From the NCBI GenBank assembly GCA_944320105.1, contig CALUGA010000004.1, positions 1-64,000 of the forward strand: a DNA stretch of 64,000 bases, in the 5' to 3' direction. Every line of letters begins with the position of its first letter. Positions within the stretch are counted from its first letter, which is position 1. Below the pieces are notes generated by a model. It searched no databases, had not been told where the DNA came from, and was given only the letters and a program-made list of their open reading frames with translations. This stretch comes from an uncultured Prevotella sp. (GTDB lineage Bacteria; Bacteroidota; Bacteroidia; Bacteroidales; Bacteroidaceae). Shown in pieces: positions 50,592 to 60,963 of this stretch. Position numbers and translations under genes: made by a program.

Positions 50592-53500
50592 TTACATTCC
50601 TTGGAACGTTCCGCCCTTGCTTTGGAACATGTTGAACAGCTGTTGCAGCTCGCCCATCTTCTTTTCGCTCCACTGCCTGTCGCCGTCGGCGGCGTACATG
50701 GCTGCCTGCTGCAGTATCACGAGGTGGAGGCGGCAGTCTTGCTGGGCGCCGGCGAAACGCATACCGCTGAGCGAGCAGTACCATCGTACGTATTGCTCCG
50801 ACTTGGTCCAGAGCTTCTTGAGCATTTCCAGGCCCTTGGCCTTCTGCCCAAGCTCTATGTAGAGGCGGGCCTCGTCGAGCGAGCCAGACTGGAAGTCGAG
50901 CGGCACGTTGTACTCGGGGATTACCTTGTCGGCGTATGCCAGCACCTCAGCGGCTTTCTTCTCATCGCCCTCGGCCATCAGGTTCATGGCCAACTGCACG
51001 AAGAGGCGGCGGTGGGTGTAGCACATTCGCATCACGGTCTCGTCGAGGTAGAGGCCCGGCTTTTCGAGTCCGCCGTAGCGGAACTTGTGCATCATGTTGT
51101 CATACGTGCGCTTCGTGTCGAAGCTCTTTGCCCCGGGGGCGTTCGTGGTGAACGGCGTGATGCGGTTGGCCAGGCCTTCCTGCACGAAGTTGTCGCCAAG
51201 GTTCATGTAATTGTCGGCCCCGACGGTGGTCGCCACGTACACCGGGCGAGTCCAGTTGCAGCGGTCTATCATCTCAAGCATCATCAAGTCGCCTTTGTAG
51301 AGGGCGTTCTTGCCTTTCAGCGAGATGACCATGCGGTCGGGGATGCTGTCGGATGCCATCATCATGCCGCTCTTCCTTACTGCCTCTTTGTCTATCGTCA
51401 TGTAGAGGGTGTCGGTAGGTATGACATGCATGTTGTCGCTCCCGGTGAGCAACTTGAGCACTTCGCGCTGCTCTTGGCTCATCTTTCCGCGCACCCAATA
51501 GGTAAGGACGTTGCGCAGTTCGAACGGATTGTCGCCGAACATCTTCCTTGCTTCGTCGGGATATTGGCGGTATAGCTCGTGGATGGCTGCCTTGAGGCCC
51601 GGCTCAACCTGCACGTACTCATTGGTGCCGGAGCAGTATTCGAGCCTGCTCCAGCTGATGGGAACCGACGGGGAGTCGTATGCCGGGCGGCACATCTGGT
51701 CGATGTACCAGTCGGTTTGCAGGTAGCTGAGGTTGCATACGCGTGCATCGGTGCGCACTCCCTCAGTGTCTTGGTTGTACCAGAGGGGGAACGTGTCGTT
51801 GTCACCGTTGGTGAAGATTATCGGGTTGCCCGTTTCCTGGAGCGACTTGAGGTAGTTCTGTCCGAAGTCGCGGCAGGTGTAGCGGTCGCTGCGGTCGTGG
51901 TCGTCCCATGTCTGCGAGGCCATCTGTACAGGCACGAGCAGGCAGGCGGCTCCCACAATGGCGGCCAGGGCGGTTTCGTGGCCCTTGAGGCGGCGGCTTA
52001 TCTCGTCGATGATGGCCGCTACGCCCATGCCGCACCAAATGGCGAAGGCGTAGAACGAGCCGGCGTATGCGTAGTCGCGCTCACGCGGCTGCATAGGTGT
52101 CTGGTTGAGGTAGACAACGATTGCCAGTCCGGTCATGAAGAAAAGGAAGAACACTACCCAGAATTGGCGGATGCCTTGGTGCCCCCGGCGCAGCGACTGC
52201 CAAAACAGGCCGATAAGCCCGAGCAGCAGCGGCAGGCAGTAGAACACGTTGTGACCCTTGTTCTCCTTAAGCTCGTCGGGCAGCTTGCTTTGGTCTCCGA
52301 GGCGCCAGTTGTCGAACCACGAGAAGCCGGTTATCCAGTTGCCGTGCTCCAGCTCGCCGTTTCCTTGCAGGTCGTTCTGGCGTCCGGCGAAGTTCCACAT
52401 GAAGTAACGCCAGTACATGAAGTTGCATTGGTACGACAGGAAGAAGCGCAAGTTCTCCCATTGCGTTGGCACTTTAACCATGATTTGCTCGCCGCAGCGG
52501 TCGTATGGCACCTGTTTGCCGTCCACGCCGCCCATCCAGCTCTCGTAGGCTCCGGTGTGGGCGGAGCTGTACATACGCGGGAAAAGCATGTTCTGGGCAT
52601 ACTTGTAGGAATCCTTTGTGCGCACCACGAAGTACGAGTCTTTCTCTTCGGCCGTGGCCTTCTCCTTGCGTTGGTACACGGGAGCACCCTTTTCCATCAC
52701 CGGGCGGCAGTAGTCGCCCTCGCGCTCAAGTGCCACCTGTGATGTGTAGGCAGGCCCGTAGAAGAGCGGGCGGTCGCCGTACTGCTCTCGTCCGAGGTAT
52801 TCGCCAAGGGTGAAGATGTCTTCAGGTGAGTTCTGATCCATCGGAGGGTTGGCCGATGAGCGTATTACGGTGACGGCATACGTGGAGTAGCCTATCATGA
52901 TCATGAGCATGCAGAGCAGCGCCGTGTTCTTTATGCGTGAGGTAACGAGGACTTTGCCCTTGCTCTTGCGCTGCAGTATGAGCCACAGTACGGCAAGGAC
53001 TAAGATGCCGATGACCACCGAGCTGACTCCGTGGCCGTAGAACGGGATACCCAGCATGGCCACTGCGAGCAGGAAGGCGATGTTGCTGCGCTTCTCGTTG
53101 CGGTCGCTGTAGGTCTCGTATATGGCCCAGATGATGCAGGCTATGAGCAGTATGATGTATATTATCTCGCCGGTGTTGAACGGGCAGCCGAGCACGTTGA
53201 CGAACAGCAACTCGAACCATCCGCCCACCTGTACGATGCCCGGCACAACGCCGTAGAGCACTGCGGCCAGTATGACAATGGAGATTGCCAGTGCGCCTAT
53301 CGACCCCCAAAGGTCTGCCCGGCCCGTTCGGTTGGGGCAGCGGCGGTAATAGTAAACAAGCACTATGGCCGGAACGCACAGCAGGTTGAGCAGGTGGACG
53401 CCGATGGAGAGGCCAGTCATGTAGGCGATGAGCACCAACCAACGGTCGCTGTGGGGCTCGTCGGCATGCTCATCCCACTTGAGTATGAGCCAGAACACCA

Positions 53501-53966
53501 CGGCGGTGAATGCCGATGAGTAGGCGTAGACCTCGCCCTCCACGGCGCTGAACCAGAACGTATCGCTGAAAGTGTAGATCAGCGCGCCAACCATGGCCGA
53601 TGCCTCGATGGCTATTGCCTTGCCCAAAGGCACCTGCATGGTGCGTCCTACGAGCAGTCTGCGGGTGAGGTGGGATATGCTCCAGAATAGGAACAGGATT
53701 GTGGTGGCCGATAGCAGCGCGCTCATCACGTTCACCATCAGTGCCACTTGCAACGGGTCGCAGGCAAACTGTGAGAACAAGTTGGCCGTAAGCATGAAGA
53801 AAGGTGCTCCTGGTGGGTGTCCGATTTCAAGTTTGTAACCCGTTGTTATGAACTCCGGACAGTCCCAGAAGCTGGCTGTCGGTTCGATGGTGGAACAATA
53901 AACAAAGGCAGCAATGGCAAACGCCAACCACCCCAGGATGTTGTCCACAAGCCTGAATTGTTTCAT
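50592..53966 (-). CDS. DUF2723 multi-pass membrane protein, glycosyltransferase-like
   Basis: A 1124-residue membrane protein typical of Bacteroidetes DUF2723. It starts MKQFRLVDNILGWLAFAIAAFVYCSTIEPTASFWDCPEFITTGYKLEIGHPPGAP, with acidic residues in the first loop as in GT-C protein mannosyltransferases. About 12-14 membrane helices in the first 670 residues are followed by a large soluble C-terminal part with helical repeats at the end. Proposed to O-glycosylate exported proteins; this is inferred from family resemblance. The deacetylase and queG genes follow directly. Confidence 0.88.
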   Translation of the reverse strand: MKQFRLVDNILGWLAFAIAAFVYCSTIEPTASFWDCPEFITTGYKLEIGHPPGAPFFMLTANLFSQFACDPLQVALMVNVMSALLSATTILFLFWSISHLTRRLLVGRTMQVPLGKAIAIEASAMVGALIYTFSDTFWFSAVEGEVYAYSSAFTAVVFWLILKWDEHADEPHSDRWLVLIAYMTGLSIGVHLLNLLCVPAIVLVYYYRRCPNRTGRADLWGSIGALAISIVILAAVLYGVVPGIVQVGGWFELLFVNVLGCPFNTGEIIYIILLIACIIWAIYETYSDRNEKRSNIAFLLAVAMLGIPFYGHGVSSVVIGILVLAVLWLILQRKSKGKVLVTSRIKNTALLCMLMIMIGYSTYAVTVIRSSANPPMDQNSPEDIFTLGEYLGREQYGDRPLFYGPAYTSQVALEREGDYCRPVMEKGAPVYQRKEKATAEEKDSYFVVRTKDSYKYAQNMLFPRMYSSAHTGAYESWMGGVDGKQVPYDRCGEQIMVKVPTQWENLRFFLSYQCNFMYWRYFMWNFAGRQNDLQGNGELEHGNWITGFSWFDNWRLGDQSKLPDELKENKGHNVFYCLPLLLGLIGLFWQSLRRGHQGIRQFWVVFFLFFMTGLAIVVYLNQTPMQPRERDYAYAGSFYAFAIWCGMGVAAIIDEISRRLKGHETALAAIVGAACLLVPVQMASQTWDDHDRSDRYTCRDFGQNYLKSLQETGNPIIFTNGDNDTFPLWYNQDTEGVRTDARVCNLSYLQTDWYIDQMCRPAYDSPSVPISWSRLEYCSGTNEYVQVEPGLKAAIHELYRQYPDEARKMFGDNPFELRNVLTYWVRGKMSQEQREVLKLLTGSDNMHVIPTDTLYMTIDKEAVRKSGMMMASDSIPDRMVISLKGKNALYKGDLMMLEMIDRCNWTRPVYVATTVGADNYMNLGDNFVQEGLANRITPFTTNAPGAKSFDTKRTYDNMMHKFRYGGLEKPGLYLDETVMRMCYTHRRLFVQLAMNLMAEGDEKKAAEVLAYADKVIPEYNVPLDFQSGSLDEARLYIELGQKAKGLEMLKKLWTKSEQYVRWYCSLSGMRFAGAQQDCRLHLVILQQAAMYAADGDRQWSEKKMGELQQLFNMFQSKGGTFQGM

Positions 53967-54147
53967 TCTATAATGTGTTGTTGTTCTAAGTCAACGCTTT
54001 AAGCAGTTGCAAAGGTAGCACAAAAAAGGGTAGATAATGTGTGTTTTGTCTTTTTTAACGCACGTGCAGGCTGGCTGTTGGCCATGCAGGCCGCAAGCAT
54101 TGCGATGCCGGTGCTCGGCAATGAATGTTTTCTCGCGTGTTTTCAGC

Positions 54148-54600
54148 TTATATGAACAGGTCTGCCCCCCATATCAAGGCAGCGTAGCGGGCCAGCTTGC
54201 CTGCGGTCACGGAGATTAGCGTAAGCCCTACGTTGGCCCTGAGCAGGCCCAGCATTACCGTTATGGCATCGCCTATCACGGGCAGGAATGCAAAGAAGCC
54301 CATCCACGCTCCGCGCCCGGCCATGAACCGTTCGGCCCGTTCGAGGTCGCTCTTCTTCACCCGTAGGAAGCGTTCTATCCATTCCGGCTTGCCCAGTCGG
54401 CCTATGCCGTAGTTGAGCATGCTGCCCGCCACGTTGCCAACCGTGCCGTATGCCACAAGCCAGGCGGGGTCGAGGCCTGCCGCCAGCAGCCCCACCATCA
54501 CCACCTCGCTGCTGAACGGCAGTATGCTTGCAGCAAGGAAAGAGGCAATGAGGATGCCTACGTAGCCGTAGTTGATGAGAATTTCGTTCAGTGCATCCAT
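54148..54600 (-). CDS. YqaA/DedA-like membrane protein
   Basis: A 150-residue protein with four or five membrane segments and the SNARE-associated/YqaA pattern: GILIASFLAASILPFSSEVVMVGLLAAGLDPAWLVAYGTVGNVAGSMLNYGIGRLG, then GRGAWMGFFAFLPVIGDAITVMLGLLRANVG. DedA relatives take part in lipid-carrier and phospholipid scrambling. The start at 54600 overlaps the end of the upstream gene by 13 bases; open codons further upstream overlap that gene and are not family-like. Confidence 0.87.
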   Translation of the reverse strand: MDALNEILINYGYVGILIASFLAASILPFSSEVVMVGLLAAGLDPAWLVAYGTVGNVAGSMLNYGIGRLGKPEWIERFLRVKKSDLERAERFMAGRGAWMGFFAFLPVIGDAITVMLGLLRANVGLTLISVTAGKLARYAALIWGADLFI

Positions 54601-55511
54601 AAGTTGAAGGCTGTTACGGCCAAGGCAGCCGCCACGAGGGCGTGGAACGCCGCGTTGGTTACCTTTGTGCCGGTTAGCGCAATGAAGTGGGCTATGAGCG
54701 GGCTTGCGCTTATTGTCATAATGCGCAGGGCCAGGTCGTGCTGGCTTGGCAATGCTGCCAGCAGCGCGGCAGAGGCGAGGAAGATAGTGACGAAGCAGTT
54801 GTAGAGCATCCGTGTGCGTATCTTGTCGCCCAAGCATTGCCTGCGGTAGTGTATTATTCCGGTTACGGCGGCCACTGTTACCAGTGCTATCGTGGTCCAG
54901 TGGCAGGCTGTCAGCCGACTGAAGTCGCCCGTGCCGTCCAATTCGGCGAGCTGCCTGAGGTGTGCGGCGAGTGCGTCCAGCTTTCCCGCGTATGCCATTA
55001 CGGGTATTGCGAACCAATAAGGTAGTGCCATTCCGAGCACCGAGGCGACCACTGTCCTGACGCTTATGGAGCGGATGAACGCCGCCATAAGCAGCCACAT
55101 GACGGGTATATAATATAATAGGTGGACGCAGAACAGGCTGCCGAGACTGAGGCACAAGAATGCGTAAAACGTGAGTCCGGCCGCCTGCTTGTCCTGATAC
55201 GAGCCGAAGAGCGTGGCTATTGAGGCTATGGCCAGGGTCTCGGCGGCAGCGCCGCTTACCGCGCCGAACTGGAACGGGGCAGCGCACGACAGCACGATGA
55301 ACGCGCACGACACCATGCGGCTGTACACCCTGATGAGAGCGTTGGCGTTGTTAAGCTCTACCATGAGGTAGGTAGACACGGCAAAACACGCAAACTGCAG
55401 CCACAGTCTGCCCGGCAGAAGCCCCACGGCTACCCACACCAGCGCAGCGTAGACGGCCACCACGGGCAGCGTCACCCTACTTTCCGATATCCTGTTTTGC
55501 AGCCGCTTCAT
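54588..55511 (-). CDS. multi-pass membrane protein of unknown function
   Basis: A 307-residue hydrophobic protein with roughly eight to nine membrane segments (LPVVAVYAALVWVAVGLL, FCVHLLYYIPVMWLLMAAFIRSI, SVLGMALPYWFAIPVMAYAG, IALVTVAAVTGIIHY). No motif of a known transporter or enzyme is seen. Similar proteins occur near purD in Bacteroidales in my memory of the group. It overlaps the YqaA-like gene by 13 bases and follows purD by 92 bases that contain a hairpin (GGGCAGCGG with CCGCTGCCC, about 55528-55556). Confidence 0.65.
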   Translation of the reverse strand: MKRLQNRISESRVTLPVVAVYAALVWVAVGLLPGRLWLQFACFAVSTYLMVELNNANALIRVYSRMVSCAFIVLSCAAPFQFGAVSGAAAETLAIASIATLFGSYQDKQAAGLTFYAFLCLSLGSLFCVHLLYYIPVMWLLMAAFIRSISVRTVVASVLGMALPYWFAIPVMAYAGKLDALAAHLRQLAELDGTGDFSRLTACHWTTIALVTVAAVTGIIHYRRQCLGDKIRTRMLYNCFVTIFLASAALLAALPSQHDLALRIMTISASPLIAHFIALTGTKVTNAAFHALVAAALAVTAFNLWMH

Positions 55512-55603
55512 GCCTATAATGGCGCGGGCAGCGGAACGTTGGCACCCCGCTGCCCATAGCCCCCGGTTAATTCTTCATTCAAAACTCTTATTTCTTAATT
55601 CTT

Positions 55604-56872
55604 TCAGAGGTCTTTTCCGATGTCGCGGCGGAAGTACTTGCCCTCGAAGTGAATTTTCCCGGCCTCGGTGAACGACTTGCGCAGAGCCTCCTCCTTGTCG
55701 TTGCCGTAAGAGCTTACGGCTATCACGCGGCCGCCGGCGGTAACTACCTGTCCGTCCTTGATGGCCGTGCCGGCGTGGAACACGATGCTGCCCTCCACGT
55801 CGCCGATGCCGGTTATCTCAAATCCTTTGTCGTAGTGCTGCGGATAGCCGCCGCTCACCATCATCACGCATACAGCCGCCCGCTCGTCGAACTCGATGGC
55901 TCGGTGGTCAAGGTCGCCTGCGGCCACGCCTTCAAACAAGTCAACTATGTCGCTCTTCAGGCGCAGCATAACCGTCTCAGTCTCCGGGTCGCCCATGCGG
56001 CAGTTGTATTCTATCACCATTGGGTCGCCGCCAACGTTTATCAGTCCGAAGAAGATGAAGCCCTTGTAGTCTATCCCCTCCTCGGCCAGACCGTTGACCG
56101 TGGGGCGTATAATGCGGTCCTCCACCTTCTGCATCCACTCTTTCGTGGCAAATGGAACGGGCGAAACGCTGCCCATGCCGCCAGTGTTGAGGCCTGTGTC
56201 GCCCTCGCCTATGCGCTTGTAGTCCTTGGCTTCGGGCAGTATCTTGTAGTTCTTGCCGTCGGTGAGCACGAACACCGAGCACTCAATGCCGCTCAGGAAC
56301 TCTTCTATCACCACGCGGGCAGAGGCCACTCCGAACATACCGCCGAGCATCTCGCGCAGCTCTCGCTTGGCCTCTTCGAGCGTGGGGAGTATCAGCACAC
56401 CCTTCCCTGCGCAGAGTCCGTCGGCCTTCAGCACGTAGGGAGCATTGAGAGTGTCAAGGAAAGCCAGCCCCTCGTCGAGCGAGTTTCCGTCGAACGTGCG
56501 GTAGCTGGCGGTGGGGATGTTGTGCCGCTGCATGAAAGCCTTGGCGAAATCCTTTGAGCCTTCGAGCACGGCCCCGGCCTTCGACGGGCCTATCACGGGG
56601 ATTGCCGCAGTGCGCGGGTCGGCCTTGAAGTCGTCGTAGATGCCCTTTACGAGCGGGTCCTCGGGCCCTACCACCACCATGTCAACTTCATTTGCCACGG
56701 CGAAGTCCTTCAGCTTGTCGAACTCGTTCACGCCGATGGCCACGTTCTCGCCGCATTCTGTCGTGCCGGCGTTGCCCGGGGCGATGAACAGCTTCTCCAC
56801 CTTTGGGCTTTGGGCTATTTTCCATGCGAGGGCGTGCTCGCGCCCGCCGCTTCCTAATAGTAATATCTTCAT
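55604..56872 (-). CDS. purD: phosphoribosylamine-glycine ligase
   Basis: Second step of purine synthesis: joins phosphoribosylamine and glycine using ATP to give GAR. The 422-residue ATP-grasp protein starts [20 protein letters not shown], with [47 protein letters not shown], the [14 protein letters not shown] motif, and [12 protein letters not shown] for metal binding. Length is typical (about 425). A promoter with -7 TAATTTTG lies 30 bases upstream. Confidence 0.97.
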   Translation of the reverse strand: MKILLLGSGGREHALAWKIAQSPKVEKLFIAPGNAGTTECGENVAIGVNEFDKLKDFAVANEVDMVVVGPEDPLVKGIYDDFKADPRTAAIPVIGPSKAGAVLEGSKDFAKAFMQRHNIPTASYRTFDGNSLDEGLAFLDTLNAPYVLKADGLCAGKGVLILPTLEEAKRELREMLGGMFGVASARVVIEEFLSGIECSVFVLTDGKNYKILPEAKDYKRIGEGDTGLNTGGMGSVSPVPFATKEWMQKVEDRIIRPTVNGLAEEGIDYKGFIFFGLINVGGDPMVIEYNCRMGDPETETVMLRLKSDIVDLFEGVAAGDLDHRAIEFDERAAVCVMMVSGGYPQHYDKGFEITGIGDVEGSIVFHAGTAIKDGQVVTAGGRVIAVSSYGNDKEEALRKSFTEAGKIHFEGKYFRRDIGKDL

Positions 56873-56900
56873 GTCGTTGCTTTTTTGTTCTTGATGGTTG

Positions 56901-56931
56901 CAAAATTAGTGCTTTGCATTCAATTATGCAA
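56901..56931 (-). promoter_or_regulatory. purD promoter
   Basis: Minus strand: TTGC (56928-56931), 19-base spacer, TAATTTTG (56901-56908). Confidence 0.65.
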
Positions 56932-57024
56932 GAGTTTCGTGGGGAAACTGGCTTGCAGGCGTTGCGCAGCGGAGCGTTGCGTGGCAAAACCATTGCGTTT
57001 TGCTTTCGTTTGAGCCAATATGTA

Positions 57025-57063
57025 ACGATGGGAACAGGCAGTAGTGCCTATCCCCATCGTTGT
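57025..57063 (-). terminator. hairpin between dipeptidyl-peptidase gene and purD
   Basis: AACGATGGG and AGGCA arms pair with TGCCT and CCCATCGTT around a four-base loop (57025-57063). It lies about 50 bases after the peptidase stop codon on the minus strand. No strong T-tract. Confidence 0.5.
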
Positions 57064-57111
57064 GTTCATTGCAGCCTTTGTTTTGCAATGGCATGCTTGT
57101 GAGCCATGGCC

Positions 57112-59295
57112 TTACTTCAGCCAGTCCTCAAAGTACTGCGTTATGCGCTCGTGCAGGTGAACGCTCTTGTGGCCCGCCATGTTGTGGCCCTCGCCTGGGT
57201 AGACGAAGAAGTCGGGCTGCTTGCCGGCCTCTATGCAGGCCTCAAGGAACTGCAGCGCGTGCTGTGGCACCACGGTGGGGTCGTTAGCCCCGATGATTAT
57301 CTGCAACTTGCCTTTCAGGTTCTTGGCCTTGGCCAGCAGGCTCGTCTCGGCGTAGCCCTCGGGGTTGGCCTCGGGCGTGTCCATGTAGCGTTCGCCGTAC
57401 ATCACCTCATACCATTTCCAGTCAATCACCGGTCCCCCGGCCACGCCCACCTTGAACACGTCGGGGTATGTGGTCATGAGCGATGTGGTCATGAATCCGC
57501 CGTAGCTCCAGCCGTGTACGCCTATGCGTGTGGTGTCTACGTAGGCCAGCGACTTAAGGTAAGCCACCCCGCGCATCTGGTCGTCCATCTCGCGCTGCCC
57601 CAAGTGGCGGAACGTGGCCTGCTCAAACTCGCGCCCGCGGTCGCTGGAGCCTCGGTTGTCGAGTATGAAGAGCAGGTAGCCTTTCTGCGCCATGTACGTT
57701 TCCCAAGAGCGGCTTTGGTAGTGCCAGCCCGCTTCCACGTTGCGCACTCCCGGCCCGCCGTAAACATATACTATGGTGGGATATTTCTTTGCGGGGTCGA
57801 AACCGATGGGCTTCACCATGCGGAAATAGAGGTCGGTGGAGTCGTCGGCGGCCTTGATGGTGCCGCACGAATACTCCGGCACGGCGTAGCCTGCCCAAGG
57901 GTCGGGCGCGCTGAATATCTGTGTGCTGCGCCCTGTGGCCGTGTTGGTTACGCACACGTTGCGCGGCACGTCAGGCTCCGTATAGTGGTCGAAGAGCCAC
58001 TTGCCCGATGCAGAGAGCATGGCCTGCGCCGCTCCCCGGGCAAAGTAATAGGCGTGCAGTCCGCGCCCGTTGTCTAACGGAGTGCGGCGGCCCGTCTCCA
58101 CGTCCACGGCATAGAGGTTGTTCTGTATGGGCGAAGCCTCGTTGCTCACTATTATGGCCGACTTCTGCTTGGTGTTGAAGCCGACGAGGTCGAGCACCAC
58201 CCACCGTCCGCTCGTCACCTGGCGCAAGCAGCGGCCCTTGGTGTCGAATAGGTAGAGGTGGTTGTAGCCGTCGCGCTCGCTCTGCAGCAGGAACTTGCTG
58301 TCGTCCCAGGGCAGGAACGCTATCGGAGATACCGGGTGTACATATTTGTCGTTGTGCTCGTGGTAGAGCGTGGCGAGCAGCTTTCCCGTGGCGGCGTTGT
58401 AAGAGCGCAGCCAGAAGTCGGTCTGGTCGCGGTTCAGCTCAATCATGTAAACGGTCTTGGAGTCCTGGCTCCATGCCACGTTGGAGAAGTAGCGGTCTGT
58501 TGGGTCGCCGGCGTCCAAGTATGCAGTCTTGCCCGTCGCCATGTCGTAAACGCCCACGGTGACCTTGTGGCTCGTCATTCCCGCCATGGGATACTTGTCA
58601 GGTTCAAGCTCGGCCACCCGCGCAAAGGTGTTCACCTGCGGGTAGTCCGTCACCATGCTCTGGTCCATGCGGTAGAAGGCGAGCCGCTTGCCATCGGTGC
58701 TCCAGAACGTACCTTTCACTATGCCGAACTCGTTGCGGTGTACGGCCTGACCGTAAACAATCTCGCGGCTGCCGTCGGTGGTAATCTGGCGGGTTTGTCC
58801 TTCGGCATCGGTTACGCAGAGCTGGCTGTCCTTCACGAAAGCCACGGCGCGCGAGGGGGCAGCCCAGTCGCTGTATTGCTCGCCCTGGCAGGGCTGCGCC
58901 CACGCCACGCGTCCTTTCTTCCAATTGTACAGCACGCGCAGCCTGCTGCCCTTAAGCAGCACCAGCGGTTGGCCGGGGTAGGGGAACTTGGCGTTCATGG
59001 CCGAGTTGATTTCCTTTTTCCCCAGTGCCTTGTTCACCTCGTCTATGGTGCCTGCGGGCGTTTTCCTGCCGCTCTCCATGTCTACCACGCCCCATTCCTC
59101 GGCGTCCTGGTACATCAGCCGGTCGCCCCACCACGCAAGGTAGAGGTTCTTCGGCCTCATGTTGTGGTAGTTGGTGCCGCCGAAGTTGAGGTCTTCGAGC
59201 GTGAATTGCTTCAGTTGCGCCGTCATGGTTTGCGTCATGCAGATGGTGATGGTCAGCGTAAGCGCGCGTCGCGCCAGTTTACCTATCGTAGTCAT
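57112..59295 (-). CDS. S9 dipeptidyl peptidase IV-like, secreted
   Basis: A 727-residue serine exopeptidase (DPP4 type). Signal-like start TLTITICMTQTMTAQ, then an N-terminal beta-propeller (residues about 30-470) and the catalytic alpha/beta hydrolase with VYVYGGPGVRNV, the nucleophile GVHGWSYGGFMTTSLM, the Asp region IIGANDPTVVPQHAL and the His in GEGHNMAGHKSVH. It cleaves X-Pro/Ala dipeptides from peptides, typical for peptide-using Bacteroidales. The start at 59295 overlaps the end of the RNA methyltransferase gene by 17 bases; the frame is open further upstream inside the arginine-rich tail of that gene. Confidence 0.93.
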   Translation of the reverse strand: MTTIGKLARRALTLTITICMTQTMTAQLKQFTLEDLNFGGTNYHNMRPKNLYLAWWGDRLMYQDAEEWGVVDMESGRKTPAGTIDEVNKALGKKEINSAMNAKFPYPGQPLVLLKGSRLRVLYNWKKGRVAWAQPCQGEQYSDWAAPSRAVAFVKDSQLCVTDAEGQTRQITTDGSREIVYGQAVHRNEFGIVKGTFWSTDGKRLAFYRMDQSMVTDYPQVNTFARVAELEPDKYPMAGMTSHKVTVGVYDMATGKTAYLDAGDPTDRYFSNVAWSQDSKTVYMIELNRDQTDFWLRSYNAATGKLLATLYHEHNDKYVHPVSPIAFLPWDDSKFLLQSERDGYNHLYLFDTKGRCLRQVTSGRWVVLDLVGFNTKQKSAIIVSNEASPIQNNLYAVDVETGRRTPLDNGRGLHAYYFARGAAQAMLSASGKWLFDHYTEPDVPRNVCVTNTATGRSTQIFSAPDPWAGYAVPEYSCGTIKAADDSTDLYFRMVKPIGFDPAKKYPTIVYVYGGPGVRNVEAGWHYQSRSWETYMAQKGYLLFILDNRGSSDRGREFEQATFRHLGQREMDDQMRGVAYLKSLAYVDTTRIGVHGWSYGGFMTTSLMTTYPDVFKVGVAGGPVIDWKWYEVMYGERYMDTPEANPEGYAETSLLAKAKNLKGKLQIIIGANDPTVVPQHALQFLEACIEAGKQPDFFVYPGEGHNMAGHKSVHLHERITQYFEDWLK

Positions 59296-60838
59296 TGCGC
59301 CTGTTTCTGTTGTTGAAGTTGCGTTCGCCGCGGTCGTAGCTGCGCCCCTGGCGGTCATTGTTCCATCCGTCGCGTCCGCGTCCGTTGCGGTTATCGCGCC
59401 CCCATCCGCTGCGGTCGCGTCCCCGGTCGCCACGTTCGGAGCCGCGCCTGTCGTCGCGTCGGTCGCCCCTCCGCCCGTCGCGCCCCCGGTTGTCGTCGCG
59501 CCGGTCGTCCCTCCGCTCGCGCCTCTCGAAGCGGTCGAAGTCGAAATGGTGGAACTTGAATGAGCGAATGTCGCCCTCTTCGTTCTCCTCGGCCTCGTCG
59601 AACCGGCGCTTGAACTCGCGGTTCTTCTTGAAGCGGCCTTTCTCGGCCATCTGGCGGCGCTCCTCGTCGGTCTGCACGGTGCCGCCTTCGGTGCGGAACT
59701 CCCTCATGCCGCCCTCGAAAGTCTGGTACTTCCTGAACTCGCACTCCAGCGAGCCGTTGAAGAGCGGAATCTTGATGGAGGGGCGCAGGCCTATCTGGTC
59801 GAAGCATTCCTCGCGGTAGCTCAGTATCCAAGCATCGTTGCCCACGAACTGCCGCTTGAGCCGTTCGCCAATCATCTTGTACGTTGCAAGCAGGTTTGGC
59901 GTGGATATGCGCTCGCCGTATGGCGGGTTGGTCACCATGATGCTCTTCTCCTTTGGCTGCGTGAAGTTCTCGAAGTCGGCCTCCTCAACGGTTATGTCGT
60001 TGGTGAATCCGGCGGCCTTCACGTTCATGCGCGCCGTGTTCACCGCCTTTATGTCAACGTCGTAGCCGTAGATGTGGTGCTTGAACTCGCGCTCCTGCGA
60101 GTCGTCGTTGTAAATCTCGTCGAACAAGTCCTTGTCGAAGTCGGCCCACTTCTCAAAGGCGTACTCCTTGCGGAACACGCCAGGGGCCATGTTGTGGGCT
60201 ATGAGGGCAGCCTCGATGAGCAGTGTGCCGGAGCCGCACATGGGGTCGATGAAGTCGGTCTCGCCGCGCCATCCCGTCATGAGAATCATTCCGGCGGCCA
60301 GCACCTCGTTGAGCGGGGCCTCCACGTTCTCCTGCCGGTAGCCGCGTCGGTGCAGGCTCTCGCCGCTTGAGTCGAGCGACAGGGTGCATTTGTCCTCGGC
60401 CACGTGCATGTTGAGGCGTATGTCGGGGTTGGCCACGCTTATGTTTGGCCGCTTGCCGGTGTTTTCGCGGAACTGGTCAACGATGGCGTCCTTCACCTTA
60501 TACGATACGAACTTGGAGTGGCGGAACTCTTCGGAGAACACCACCGAGTCGACGGCGAAGGTCTGTTCGGTGGTGAGGTACTTCGACCAGTCTATCTTCT
60601 TCACCTCGTTGTACACCTCGTCGGCCGTTGAAGCCTTGAAGTGGCGTATGGGCTTGAGCACCCTTATGGCCGTGTGCAGCTGGAAGTTGGCGCGGTACAT
60701 AAGCTCCTTGTTGCCCGTGAACGACACCATGCGCCGCCCTATCTGCACGTTGTTGGCGCCGAGTTCGGTCAGTTCCCTGGCCAAGACAGGCTCCAGGCCC
60801 ATGAAAGTCTTGGCGATCAGTTCAAATTCTTGTTCCAT
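59279..60838 (-). CDS. THUMP-domain 23S rRNA methyltransferase with Arg/Asp-rich tail
   Basis: A 519-residue RNA methyltransferase of the RlmL/YcbY N-terminal type. N-terminal ferredoxin-like/THUMP part (residues 1-160: MEQEFELIAKTFMGLEPVLARELTELGA, LDSSGESLHRRGYR), then the Rossmann domain with FIDPMCGSGTLLIEAALIA (SAM binding) and MVTNPPYGERI (catalytic NPPY). RlmL makes m2G2445. After about residue 395 comes a basic, low-complexity tail of more than 100 residues with many R-D, R-G and R-N repeats, absent in E. coli. The start at 60838 is the family-typical one; the frame is open to 60967. Confidence 0.9.
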   Translation of the reverse strand: MEQEFELIAKTFMGLEPVLARELTELGANNVQIGRRMVSFTGNKELMYRANFQLHTAIRVLKPIRHFKASTADEVYNEVKKIDWSKYLTTEQTFAVDSVVFSEEFRHSKFVSYKVKDAIVDQFRENTGKRPNISVANPDIRLNMHVAEDKCTLSLDSSGESLHRRGYRQENVEAPLNEVLAAGMILMTGWRGETDFIDPMCGSGTLLIEAALIAHNMAPGVFRKEYAFEKWADFDKDLFDEIYNDDSQEREFKHHIYGYDVDIKAVNTARMNVKAAGFTNDITVEEADFENFTQPKEKSIMVTNPPYGERISTPNLLATYKMIGERLKRQFVGNDAWILSYREECFDQIGLRPSIKIPLFNGSLECEFRKYQTFEGGMREFRTEGGTVQTDEERRQMAEKGRFKKNREFKRRFDEAEENEEGDIRSFKFHHFDFDRFERRERRDDRRDDNRGRDGRRGDRRDDRRGSERGDRGRDRSGWGRDNRNGRGRDGWNNDRQGRSYDRGERNFNNRNRRNDYDR

Positions 60839-60963
60839 TTGTTGTTTTGTTTGGATGTTTGCCCCCTGGGGTGCGCCGGCCTGTTGGGCCACTTGGCGGG
60901 CCGCGCCGTGGTTGCTGTGTGCAGCAGCCGTGGCGGCCCGGCGTTGCGTTCCCGGGCGTTCAG

